Positions 7,333-14,104 are shown, counted from the stretch's first letter. The stretch is 15,975 bases of DNA from Marinosulfonomonas sp. (GCA_022712735.1 JAFLKA010000141.1:1-15975); one strand, 5' to 3'. Made by a program: numbers and translations. Notes: generated by a model not told the origin, from the sequence alone.

Positions 7333-7733
7333 ACCGAGCCGCCTCACTCATCTGTGCGATCACACTATTCTCGGCAACCCTTGCTTCTGCCGAACGCAAT
7401 CTGATCCCGACACTCAACAATCAACCCGATGTTTGTCTGGAACAACCACCCGAGCCAGAGTGGATGCAAAATATTGAGGTTCGAGATTCATACAAACGGC
7501 TTCTGGTCCAACAAATTTACCGGGCACAGAGCATGCAACGCATCGTGGATGCCCAGGACTGCGCTTGCCCCATTCGCTATCCAGCATGGGCGGCAGCCGA
7601 GGCTGTCTATTTCGAGACCTTCGCAGCAGCAGAATACTGGGATGTGAATGAGGCGACGTCGGACAAGCGGCGGCTGGCAAACGAACTCCGTCTGGAGGCG
7701 ATGCCAATCTGTGTAGCCGCCGGAAACTGGTGA
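7329..7733 (+). CDS. Secreted four-cysteine T4SS-associated protein of unknown function
   Basis: This 134-residue protein has a clear signal peptide (MNRAASLICAITLFSATLASA, cleaved near residue 21). The mature part is mostly helical, with four Cys at 36, 78, 80 and 128 that could form two disulfides in the periplasm. Notable segments are CLEQPPEPEW, a DCACPIRYPAW turn, and EAVYFETFAAAEYW. It has no lipobox and no second membrane segment. I do not recognise the family. It is coupled to the DUF4177 gene by ATGA and lies 14 bp before virB6, so it is probably part of the secretion machine or an entry-exclusion or stabilising factor acting near VirB6. That role is inferred from position only. Confidence 0.72.
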   Translation: MNRAASLICAITLFSATLASAERNLIPTLNNQPDVCLEQPPEPEWMQNIEVRDSYKRLLVQQIYRAQSMQRIVDAQDCACPIRYPAWAAAEAVYFETFAAAEYWDVNEATSDKRRLANELRLEAMPICVAAGNW

Positions 7734-7747
7734 GGTAGGAACTCGCT

Positions 7748-8827
7748 ATGAGCGTCGTCGCCTATTTTGTGGAAACATCCCAAGGTTATCTCGATACGGC
7801 CGCCGAAACCCAGTTTGGCGCAGTGGCTGCAACGGTCGGGACCATGCTTATCCTCGGAACGACGCTTGTTGTCATTCTTGTCTGCATCAACATGATTTTT
7901 CAGTACCGCGCCATGGATGGCCGGACCGCCTTCTGGCTCGCAGTAAAGATCGGACTCATAGGCATATTCGCTACGAATTGGGTGCAGTTCAACGCTTTCT
8001 CCTCAGCCATTCTGAGCGGAATTGACAGTATCGCCGGATCACTTGTCGCCTCGGTTGGAGGTGGCACGCCCGGTCCGTCTGGCACATTCGCCGAAGAATT
8101 TGACGACCTTATCGCTTCGTTCGGGGACTACCTGAACGCCGCCGGTTCCGAGCTGAACTGGATGGCGGGTGCGCTGTTGGATACACTTGGCGTTTTGATG
8201 CTTTCGATCCTAGGCGGGCTTGCTGCTTTCATTATCGTTGCATCGCGCCTGATGATCGCGCTTTTGATCGGAATGGCTCCTATTATGATTTTCCTGACTC
8301 TTTTTGAGGTCACCAAGGATTACTTTGCACGATGGCTGTCGGCGCTCATCTCATTCGCCATGTACCCCATTGTTGTCGCAGGCGTATTTTCAACGATCAC
8401 GGGTGTTTCGCGCGCGCTGTTGGCTGAACTTGGGGATCCCGAGGGCGCATCAAATATCGGGGCTCTAATCCCGTTCTTCATGATGGTGCTCATGGCCAAA
8501 GGTTTCCTGTTTGCGACACCCTTCATCGTTCGATCCATTTCCGGGAACATAATGATGCCCGCTTTGTCAGCAGGGTTTGGCGGAAGCTATGCATTCGCCC
8601 GTGGCCTCGCTGGCAGCCAGCAGGTTTACAACCGATATGCTATCGGTGGGGCGACGGGGGCAGAGTACGCTGCTCTCCGAGCGCGGCAGTTCGTTGGGGT
8701 TCAGTCACTGCCGACACGGCCGAATTCAGGGGGCGGCGCAACGCCAAGTCCGGCCAACGCTTCCACTGGCGCTGGGGCCCAGATGATGGCGCAGCTTGCT
8801 AGGCTGAGCAGATTGGGAAGACGCTAA
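7748..8827 (+). CDS. virB6: VirB6/TrbL-family polytopic inner-membrane channel protein
   Basis: This 359-residue membrane protein is the VirB6 component, which lines the inner-membrane path for substrate. Hydrophobic segments are at about 26-50, 62-78, 145-163, 165-187, 196-218 and 237-262. The periplasmic loop between the second and third is large (~80-140) and Gly/Ser-rich, as in VirB6. The conserved central signature lies in the membrane core: GMAPIMIFLTLFEVTKDYFARWLSALISF (~175-203), including the family Trp (W196). The C-terminal ~80 residues are soluble, Ala/Gly/Pro-rich and end in Arg-rich LARLSRLGRR. It closes the operon, whereas in Agrobacterium virB6 lies between virB5 and virB7. 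A weak AGGA at 7737-7740 precedes the ATG. Confidence 0.93.
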   Translation: MSVVAYFVETSQGYLDTAAETQFGAVAATVGTMLILGTTLVVILVCINMIFQYRAMDGRTAFWLAVKIGLIGIFATNWVQFNAFSSAILSGIDSIAGSLVASVGGGTPGPSGTFAEEFDDLIASFGDYLNAAGSELNWMAGALLDTLGVLMLSILGGLAAFIIVASRLMIALLIGMAPIMIFLTLFEVTKDYFARWLSALISFAMYPIVVAGVFSTITGVSRALLAELGDPEGASNIGALIPFFMMVLMAKGFLFATPFIVRSISGNIMMPALSAGFGGSYAFARGLAGSQQVYNRYAIGGATGAEYAALRARQFVGVQSLPTRPNSGGGATPSPANASTGAGAQMMAQLARLSRLGRR

Positions 8828-8923
8828 CGACGTCCGTAATGATGGGACGAAGGGGTACTTGGGGGGACTTTCCGGCATTAGCTGCTCAATGCTCTAACGT
8901 CGGCAATGCGGGACAAAGTGACC
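8828..8923 (-). repeat. Dispersed intergenic repeat, copy 1 (left cargo boundary)
   Basis: This stretch begins right after the virB6 stop. Its last 23 bases (8901-8923, starting CGGCAATGCGGGACAAAG) are a perfect inverted match to 10947-10969. The rest aligns more loosely with 10970-11043 on the opposite strand, sharing CGTCCG, a GGGG-ACTTTCC-like run and CTAA. It is therefore read as a diverged copy of the same ~95-bp element in opposite orientation. It contains no gene. Confidence 0.7.
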
Positions 8924-8997
8924 ATATTGAATTCGGCCAAAAAGAGCCTTGAAAATCCTCAAAGATTCCCAGAACATTGACGTTGAAGGGAAAACAA

Positions 8998-9990
8998 ATG
9001 GCAATGTGCGGTTATCGAACTGGTGTGATCATGGATGGTTCACGCCCCAATTGGCAAAACAATGCAGAACGTCCCATAGCTTGGTCGGCGTGGTATCCCA
9101 CAGAAGATGATGGCCGCGTTGAACAACCTTCAGGACAGTTCTTTGACTTAGGCGACGTGATCAGGGATGCTACTCTAACCGCAAAGAAGAAATTTCCTGT
9201 TGTGTTGTTGTCGCATGGCACTGGCGGAACCGCAGAGAGCATTGGTTGGCTTGCACGGACCCTCGCTTGCAAGGGCTATGTGGTCTTAGGTGCAAACCAC
9301 CATGGGAACACTGGTTTGGAGCCGTACCTCGCAGAAGGTTTCCTGTGTTGGTGGGAACGCGCAACAGACCTTTCCATGCTGCTTACATCAATCGGATCAA
9401 TGGGGTTCTTTGCCAACAGCCTTGATTTAGATCAGGTATCAGCGATTGGTTTTTCACTTGGTGGCCATACAGTTATGGCTTTGGCGGGAGCTGAAACCTC
9501 GTTAGATGAATTTGATGCTTGGCGCGGTGCCAATAATATTACTGATGGCGGCCCAAAAGAGTTCCCAGATGCAGCGGATAGCATTCCAGCCCTTATTGAA
9601 ACGTCGAAAGCGTTTTGCCAATCCTGGGCGCGGCACGGGGATGTTTTTACAGATAAACGGATCAAATCGGTTGTCGCGATTGCTCCTGCACCGCCAATCC
9701 GCTCCTTTACCCCGCAGTCCATCATTCAGCTACAGCTGCCTATGACGATACTCACAGGCAGCGCCGACCACGAAGCGCCGTCAGAGCATTGCGCCGATTG
9801 GCTTATGAAGCAAAACAAGAGCTTTAATAGGCATGATCTTGGGAGGTACGTGGGGCACTACACCTTCTTGGAATACCCTTCTGACAAGTCGCTCGTTGGA
9901 AAGGTCGACATCTTTTCGGATCATGAGACCGTCGACCGAATGGAAGTGCATAAAAAAGCCGCGAAAATCGTGTTCCAAGCTTTTGGGTGA
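8998..9990 (+). CDS. Dienelactone-hydrolase-like alpha/beta hydrolase
   Basis: This 330-residue alpha/beta hydrolase probably acts on an ester or acyl substrate that cannot be named from sequence. PVVLLSHGTGGTAES (68-82) is the oxyanion-hole strand and loop. GFSLGG at 151-156 holds the nucleophile Ser153. The likely triad partners are Asp257 in TGSADHEAP and His287 in VGHYTFLEY. The front part (AWSAWYPTED, then a loop and KKKFPVVLLSHG) matches the layout of predicted dienelactone hydrolases (COG4188) and bacterial relatives of platelet-activating-factor acetylhydrolase. No signal peptide is seen, so it should be cytoplasmic. ATG 8998 is preferred because AAGGG at 8986-8990 sits 7 bases before it; TTG 8977 has no site. 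Codon use is more AT-rich than in the T4SS genes (28 of 60 bases G+C at 9481-9540, against 38 of 60 at 6841-6900). It converges on plsY. Confidence 0.85.
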   Translation: MAMCGYRTGVIMDGSRPNWQNNAERPIAWSAWYPTEDDGRVEQPSGQFFDLGDVIRDATLTAKKKFPVVLLSHGTGGTAESIGWLARTLACKGYVVLGANHHGNTGLEPYLAEGFLCWWERATDLSMLLTSIGSMGFFANSLDLDQVSAIGFSLGGHTVMALAGAETSLDEFDAWRGANNITDGGPKEFPDAADSIPALIETSKAFCQSWARHGDVFTDKRIKSVVAIAPAPPIRSFTPQSIIQLQLPMTILTGSADHEAPSEHCADWLMKQNKSFNRHDLGRYVGHYTFLEYPSDKSLVGKVDIFSDHETVDRMEVHKKAAKIVFQAFG

Positions 9991-9999
9991 GTGTGTCAT

Positions 10000-10155
10000 A
10001 AGGGCTCGAAGCGGTCATTGCCGGTAAGTTTTAATCAATTGGGAGCGAATGCTTTCTTTTGAAATGGTGCCTGAAGGATTGCAACCGCAGCGAACGGCTG
10101 CAATCTCCCCATATGCGAAACTTAATCAATTTACATCAAAGGTCGGCTTCGCGCC
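10000..10155. repeat. Degenerate repeat fragments between hydrolase and plsY
   Basis: The convergent gap contains pieces of the same intergenic repeat family. GCAGCGAACGGCTG at 10087-10100 is a perfect 14-bp direct copy of 10985-10998. CGAAGCGGTCATTGCCGG near 10014 and GGTCGGCTTCG near 10140 resemble the ends of that element. A GATTGCA/TGCAATC pair around 10077-10105 could form a short hairpin, but no T-run follows it, so I do not call a terminator. Confidence 0.5.
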
Positions 10156-10164
10156 CAATGTTAC

Positions 10165-10848
10165 CTACCGATCTTCCAATTTCGATACCGGACTGCTTTT
10201 CCCAATGCGCGGCTCAGTGCCTGCCAGTAGCCGCTGAATATTGGCATGATGGAGTATAATCACGTAAATGCTGCCTGCGAGCACAAGTAGCCGAAAGGGC
10301 ATTGGCTGCTCCACAACAAAGATGAAGGCGACAGCCGCGAGCACTGACAACATAGAAGCAAGGGAAACTATCCGGAAAGCTGCGAGTACAACGCCAAACA
10401 CCAGCGCAGCGCCCAGCCCAACGGGCCAAGACATCGCCAACAAAACTCCTAACCCAGTCGCTGCGGATTTGCCACCCGCAAAACTCAACCAAATAGAACG
10501 GCTATGCCCCAATAAGACGGCAAGCCCAGCCAAGGAGACAGCCCAAGGCACCCAACTTTGCAGGCTAAGCATTGTTGGTGGTGGGATGGTCGAAATTGTC
10601 GAAAGACCAGAGTAAAACCATTGGGCAAAGACGACTGCCGCTACACCTTTCAGCACGTCTATAACGAGCACTGCGGACGCGGGCCATTTACCCACAGTTC
10701 GCAATACGTTGGTTGCTCCAACTGATTTGGAGCCATGCTCTCGGATATCGATTCCCTTGAGCAGTTTTCCAGCCAGAAAACCCGTGGGGGTAGAACCGAA
10801 GAGATAGGCTACCGCCAAACCAACTACGCTCGCCAGCCAGAAATCCAT
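10165..10848 (-). CDS. plsY: PlsY glycerol-3-phosphate acyltransferase, cyanobacterial-like
   Basis: This 227-residue integral membrane enzyme transfers an acyl group from acyl-phosphate to glycerol-3-phosphate, the first step of phospholipid synthesis. All three PlsY motifs are present: GSTPTGFLAGKLL at 18-30, HGSKSVGATNVLRTVGK at 38-54, and GHSRSIWLSFAGGKSAATGLG at 114-134. About five to seven hydrophobic segments lie between them. The variants GSKS (instead of the common GSGN), GHSRSIW and the tail NIQRLLAGTEPRIG match what I remember of cyanobacterial PlsY, not the usual alphaproteobacterial form. ATG 10848 is chosen because GGAGG (10857-10861 on the plus strand, read in reverse) sits 8 bases upstream and overlaps the alternative GTG at 10857, which rules that GTG out. 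A host chromosome normally has its own plsY, so this is likely an extra copy carried as cargo. Confidence 0.92.
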   Translation of the reverse strand: MDFWLASVVGLAVAYLFGSTPTGFLAGKLLKGIDIREHGSKSVGATNVLRTVGKWPASAVLVIDVLKGVAAVVFAQWFYSGLSTISTIPPPTMLSLQSWVPWAVSLAGLAVLLGHSRSIWLSFAGGKSAATGLGVLLAMSWPVGLGAALVFGVVLAAFRIVSLASMLSVLAAVAFIFVVEQPMPFRLLVLAGSIYVIILHHANIQRLLAGTEPRIGKSSPVSKLEDR

Positions 10849-10946
10849 GATATTCACCTCCGTATTCTAACCTTATTCAACGATCACTAAGTCGTCTACC
10901 TTTTGAGAGCCGCGAACCAAAACTACATCTCACCAAACGCAGCAAC

Positions 10947-11043
10947 GGTCACTTTGTCCCGCATTGCCGTCATTAGTGGAACTTGCAGCGAACGGCTGGA
11001 AGGAGCCCCTAGTGACCGTTTCTACGACGCTGCGGACGTCCGC
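10947..11043 (+). repeat. Dispersed intergenic repeat, copy 2 (between cargo blocks)
   Basis: This is the fullest copy of the element. It opens with the 23-bp arm (10947-10969) that is perfectly inverted relative to 8901-8923. GCAGCGAACGGCTG follows at 10985-10998, and the copy ends in the perfect 12-bp palindrome GCGGACGTCCGC at 11032-11043 followed by TTTT. It separates plsY from the LysE genes. No ORF of note runs through it. The whole gap 10849-11053 holds only this element and the plsY leader. Confidence 0.7.
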
Positions 11044-11050
11044 TTTTGAA

Positions 11051-11071
11051 GCTCTACCTTTCTTGTAGAGC
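11051..11071 (-). terminator. Weak hairpin over the 3' end of the first LysE gene
   Basis: GCTCTAC and GTAGAGC form a perfect 7-bp stem with a 7-base loop, overlapping the TAG stop of the minus-strand LysE gene. Only TTCAAAA follows on the minus strand, so the T-run is poor. It could act as a leaky terminator or protect the mRNA end. Confidence 0.35.
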
Positions 11072-11683
11072 AAGCCGCAGACCGAGCGCGCAATAGATGC
11101 TGCCGACCACCTTACCCTGCCATTTCAGCACTGTTGGATTGCGGCGAAGAAAGTTTCCGAGACCACCAGCACTGACTGCAAAAACGATTGTACTGAAGAA
11201 CCCGATGAAAGCGAACAGAACGCCAAGAATGGTCAGTTGAATGACGACTGACCCGTTTTCCGGCTTCACGAATTGAGGCAAGAAGGCCAGAAAGAAAAGT
11301 GCTGTTTTAGGGTTTAATAACTCGGCCAGAATAGCCTGCCGAAAGGCTTGGGGTGCTGTGATCGGCGTTTGTCCCTTCCCGCCTAGCGAGGTCGGAGACT
11401 TTTCAACAATCGCCCTGATACCGAGATAAATGAGGTATGCAGCGCCCATATACTTGATGATGCTAAAGAGAACGGCGGATGTCGCGATGACTGCCGAAAT
11501 CCCGACTACGGCTAAAAAAGTGTGAACGATGTCTCCAGCGGTGATCCCTGCTCCCGTCGCAATCCCCACCCGCGTTCCCGAAGTCGTAGCGCGAGCCACA
11601 GTCAGCAGAGTTGCCGGGCCGGGTATAAAAACGAAACCCAGTACAATTGCGACGTAGGTGATTAGTGTGGCTTGGTCGATCAT
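11054..11683 (-). CDS. LysE/RhtB-family amino-acid exporter (first paralogue)
   Basis: This 209-residue inner-membrane exporter belongs to the LysE/RhtB/CadD group, whose members export amino acids or their analogues. The N-terminal helix carries the family PGP motif (FIPGPATLLTVARATTSG, ~19-36). A Gly-rich second helix follows (GIATGAGITAGDIVHT), then the central AELLNPKTALFFLAFLPQFV signature, and the protein ends GLRLALQER. About six hydrophobic segments are seen. The start is ATG 11683 with AAGGA 8 bases upstream; in-frame starts farther up (to 11719) would add a non-conserved MMYLKNFLRIL leader. It lies 146 bp downstream of the second LysE gene on the same strand and may have its own promoter. 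The substrate cannot be read from the sequence. Confidence 0.9.
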   Translation of the reverse strand: MIDQATLITYVAIVLGFVFIPGPATLLTVARATTSGTRVGIATGAGITAGDIVHTFLAVVGISAVIATSAVLFSIIKYMGAAYLIYLGIRAIVEKSPTSLGGKGQTPITAPQAFRQAILAELLNPKTALFFLAFLPQFVKPENGSVVIQLTILGVLFAFIGFFSTIVFAVSAGGLGNFLRRNPTVLKWQGKVVGSIYCALGLRLALQER

Positions 11684-11784
11684 GCTCAAAATCCTTAGAA
11701 AATTCTTGAGGTACATCAAGACAGGGAACGGTCAGTGAAGCAAGTTCAGCTTTCAGGCAGTTGCTACAAATGGCACATCGTTCT

Positions 11785-11802
11785 GGTTGGCATTGGCTAA
11801 CC
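11785..11802. promoter_or_regulatory. 18-bp imperfect palindrome upstream of a LysE gene
   Basis: GGTTGGCATTGGCTAACC pairs end to end with one mismatched position. It lies in the 146-bp gap about 100 bp before the ATG at 11683. A regulator operator is possible; a chance match is also possible. Confidence 0.25.
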
Positions 11803-11829
11803 TTAGCTTTCGTGGCTCTCGCGCCGTTT

Positions 11830-12441
11830 CTAGCGGCCCCCAAGAGCAAGCCGGAGACCGAGCAGAATGAATGTTCCGGCAAATGAGCGTTTCAGCCACA
11901 ACATGACATTAGGTCGTGATATCACATGATCGCGTGCGGCAGAGGCGCACGCGCCGTAAATGACGAAGACACCAAATGTCATCGCCATGAAAGCCAATGC
12001 GAGAGCTGTCATCGCTATCGTCGGCTGCGAAGAAGCTGGCGGCACGAACTGGGGAAGAAATGCCAAAAAGAACAGCGATAGTTTTGGGTTCAGAGCGTTG
12101 AGCAGTATCCCGTCGCAGATCAGACGATATGCACCTGTCGGTTCATTGTTCTCGGAAACCGCCAAGGCGCTGTCATCCCGAAACATCCCCCACGCCATGT
12201 AGAATAGGTAGGCGACGCCCAACCATTGGACAATCTGGAATGCTAACGCGCTCGTCTGAAGAATTGCGGCAAGTCCTAAGATGGAGGCGACCGCATGAGG
12301 AATGATTCCGAAGGTGCAGCCCACTGCCGCAATAACGGAAGGTGCGAAGCCGCGACCAAGCCCAATAGCGAGCGTGTAGATGACGCCAGTGCCAGGCAGA
12401 ATACAAACGATGAAAGCCATGACCAGAAACTCGATGCTCAT
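11830..12441 (-). CDS. LysE-family amino-acid exporter (second paralogue)
   Basis: This 203-residue LysE-family transporter has about six membrane segments. The first helix has PGTG instead of the PGP of its neighbour (CILPGTGVIYTLAIGLGRGF, ~13-32). NALNPKLSLFFLAFLPQFV is nearly the same as the matching segment of the paralogue at 11054-11683, and both end in GLRLAL. The ATG at 12441 overlaps the TGA of the B3/B4 gene (ATGA), so the two proteins are very likely made together. That pairing suggests the exported compound is an amino acid or analogue that the B3/B4 protein also deals with. Substrate unknown. Confidence 0.9.
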   Translation of the reverse strand: MSIEFLVMAFIVCILPGTGVIYTLAIGLGRGFAPSVIAAVGCTFGIIPHAVASILGLAAILQTSALAFQIVQWLGVAYLFYMAWGMFRDDSALAVSENNEPTGAYRLICDGILLNALNPKLSLFFLAFLPQFVPPASSQPTIAMTALALAFMAMTFGVFVIYGACASAARDHVISRPNVMLWLKRSFAGTFILLGLRLALGGR

Positions 12442-13148
12442 ATCAGCGGTGCAGCATCTGTGTCGAAAGTGCCTGTAGCCTTTGCAATATGCCCCTTTGT
12501 TAGCGAGCTGTTCCAGACGCCGAATATTTGATCGGCCAATCGGTCACGCAGCGCAACCACATCGACTTTTGCTGTCTCATGTAAACCTTCGATCACGATC
12601 AATGCATCGCTGGTGGAAGCCTGAATAGCGGATAATCCGCTTTGGCGATTGACCCACCGACGAGCATGCACGTTCTCCGTGTCGTCGCAGAAGATGATTT
12701 CACCATTCTCTGGCGTTTCACTATCCCCGCCGAAGGTTTGATATAGTTCATGACCCCTTGCCGGACAGACCTGCATATTCCCATCAACTTTCGCTAAATC
12801 GAACGCTGCAACAGGGAGAGCGGCCATCGCAGACGCCGCGTTACATAAATCGACCAATGGATGAAGATGTGGTAGAGAGCCATACTGCCTTAAGCGCCGT
12901 AGGAGAGCTTCCGAAGCACAGCGCACCTTCGTAGGCTTGAAACCCATTTTCGCGTAAGCTGCCCGCCAAGCCTGTATTTCTGCTAATGTACTTTCTATAC
13001 CGTCACCCAATCGAGCCTTGGCCGAATTTTCGAAGTCACGCACCTGCACATCGGTATCAACTTTGGTGTTGATGCCGGAGACGACAAGCAAGCCAGTATG
13101 CAGAAGAGGGAATGTGTCCGCAATATGCGGCGCATAGGTGAATTTCAT
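12438..13148 (-). CDS. B3/B4 tRNA-editing-like domain protein
   Basis: This 236-residue stand-alone protein of the B3/4 family (COG3382 type) carries the fold used by the beta-subunit of phenylalanyl-tRNA synthetase to hydrolyse mischarged tRNA. Family features: WRAAYAKMGFKPTKVRCASEALLRRL at 61-86, then SLPHLHPLVDLCNAASAMAALPVAAFDL at 91-118, and EIIFCDDTENVHARRWVNRQSG at 150-171. No signal or membrane segment is present, so it is cytoplasmic. The gene follows AraC after 46 bp; GAAGG upstream of ATG 13148 is a fair ribosome site. Stand-alone B3/4 proteins are poorly characterised. Trans-editing of a mischarged tRNA is the plausible role, and coupling to an amino-acid exporter fits it, but both are inference. 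Confidence 0.88.
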   Translation of the reverse strand: MKFTYAPHIADTFPLLHTGLLVVSGINTKVDTDVQVRDFENSAKARLGDGIESTLAEIQAWRAAYAKMGFKPTKVRCASEALLRRLRQYGSLPHLHPLVDLCNAASAMAALPVAAFDLAKVDGNMQVCPARGHELYQTFGGDSETPENGEIIFCDDTENVHARRWVNRQSGLSAIQASTSDALIVIEGLHETAKVDVVALRDRLADQIFGVWNSSLTKGHIAKATGTFDTDAAPLI

Positions 13149-13194
13149 ATGTTAGGCCTTCGGGATAGAATTTGGCCCAACCTAATCCCTGTTA

Positions 13195-14007
13195 CTAAGG
13201 CGCGTCTTGAATGATATTGCCTATGTTTGACTGGTACCGTCCAGGTGGTAAGCCAAATTGCCGCGTAAATGCGCGTGTCATGTGGCTTTGATCCGCGAAA
13301 CCCAATTCCGCTGCAACAGATGCAGGACTATCGCCAGACGCGAGTGCGCGGCGTGCATGCCGAAGTCGTAATTGCATTGCGTAATCGTGGGGCGTTGCGC
13401 CTGTCTCACGTTTGAAGCGTCGCAAAGCTCCGGTCTTGCTCATACCCATAATTGTCGCAATCTCTTCGAGGGTAGGAGGTGTATCGAGGTTGTCATTCAC
13501 ACGCTGCAAAACGTGCTGCGTGCCCCTTGAAGGGACGCGATCTCCGATGGGTGCAGACGGTGTAAGCAGGTCAGCGAATAAACCCGTCAGGCCTTCTTCC
13601 GCAGCAGATAGCTCGTTTTCTAAAAGTGAGTAGAAAATCGTTAAGATTGCCGATGCCACAGAGGGCGACTTCTGCGCGGCAAACTCAATTTCACGCGACG
13701 AGGCATTCGAACCAATCATTTCATCAACGACCGATGGCTCGACAAACAGCATTTTCCATGCCCTTAAACCGGAGACTGGTTTGCCATCATGCACCTCATT
13801 TGGACTTACCGCAATAACGTCGCCCGGACAGGCTTCAACCAAGCCCTCATTCGACCAAGAGACATGACCGCCAAACATCATCACGCCGATCCCATATTGG
13901 TCATGCGCGTGACGCGGGAAGATTCTCTTTGATGTAAGTGATATGGCTTCAACACCATCGAGACGGCGCGGCAGAAATTCAACGGAATGGGATTTTGGAC
14001 ATTGCAT
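13195..14007 (-). CDS. AraC-family transcriptional regulator
   Basis: This 270-residue regulator has an N-terminal cupin-type sensor domain and a C-terminal double helix-turn-helix. The sensor region has PRHAHDQYGIGVMMFGGHVSW (31-51), with His33 and His35 placed as in ligand-binding cupins, and CPGDVIAVSPNEVHDG (60-75). The DNA-binding part runs from about 168 to 260: PTLEEIATIMGMSKTGALRRFKRETGATPHDY, then ASVAAELGFADQSHMTRAFTRQFGLPPGRY, the AraC signature. ATG 14007 is chosen because the cupin begins about ten residues later and the length fits the family. A longer reading to 14199 would add 64 residues that translate the repeat at 14105-14200. No strong ribosome site precedes 14007, so the start is the weak point. 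It most likely controls the B3/B4-LysE genes downstream. Confidence 0.88.
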   Translation of the reverse strand: MQCPKSHSVEFLPRRLDGVEAISLTSKRIFPRHAHDQYGIGVMMFGGHVSWSNEGLVEACPGDVIAVSPNEVHDGKPVSGLRAWKMLFVEPSVVDEMIGSNASSREIEFAAQKSPSVASAILTIFYSLLENELSAAEEGLTGLFADLLTPSAPIGDRVPSRGTQHVLQRVNDNLDTPPTLEEIATIMGMSKTGALRRFKRETGATPHDYAMQLRLRHARRALASGDSPASVAAELGFADQSHMTRAFTRQFGLPPGRYQSNIGNIIQDAP

Positions 14008-14104
14008 GATTTCAAAATAGCACGTCGCACTGGATCGTGTCGACTGGAAGTCCTTTTTGCTGATATAAAAACGATTGTTTCTATCAGGTTTTCGGCGAAG
14101 ATAA

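Noticed and set aside
8949..8977. TTGAAA ... GAACAT as a promoter for the hydrolase gene
   Set aside because: The 17-base spacing is right, but the -10 half is too poor to call from sequence alone.
10849..10857. GTG start for plsY three codons upstream
   Set aside because: The GGAGG ribosome site overlaps this GTG, so only the ATG at 10848 has workable spacing.
11032..11048. GCGGACGTCCGC palindrome followed by TTTT as a terminator
   Set aside because: A 12-bp palindrome leaves no loop and would form a very short stem; it is better explained as the end of the dispersed repeat.
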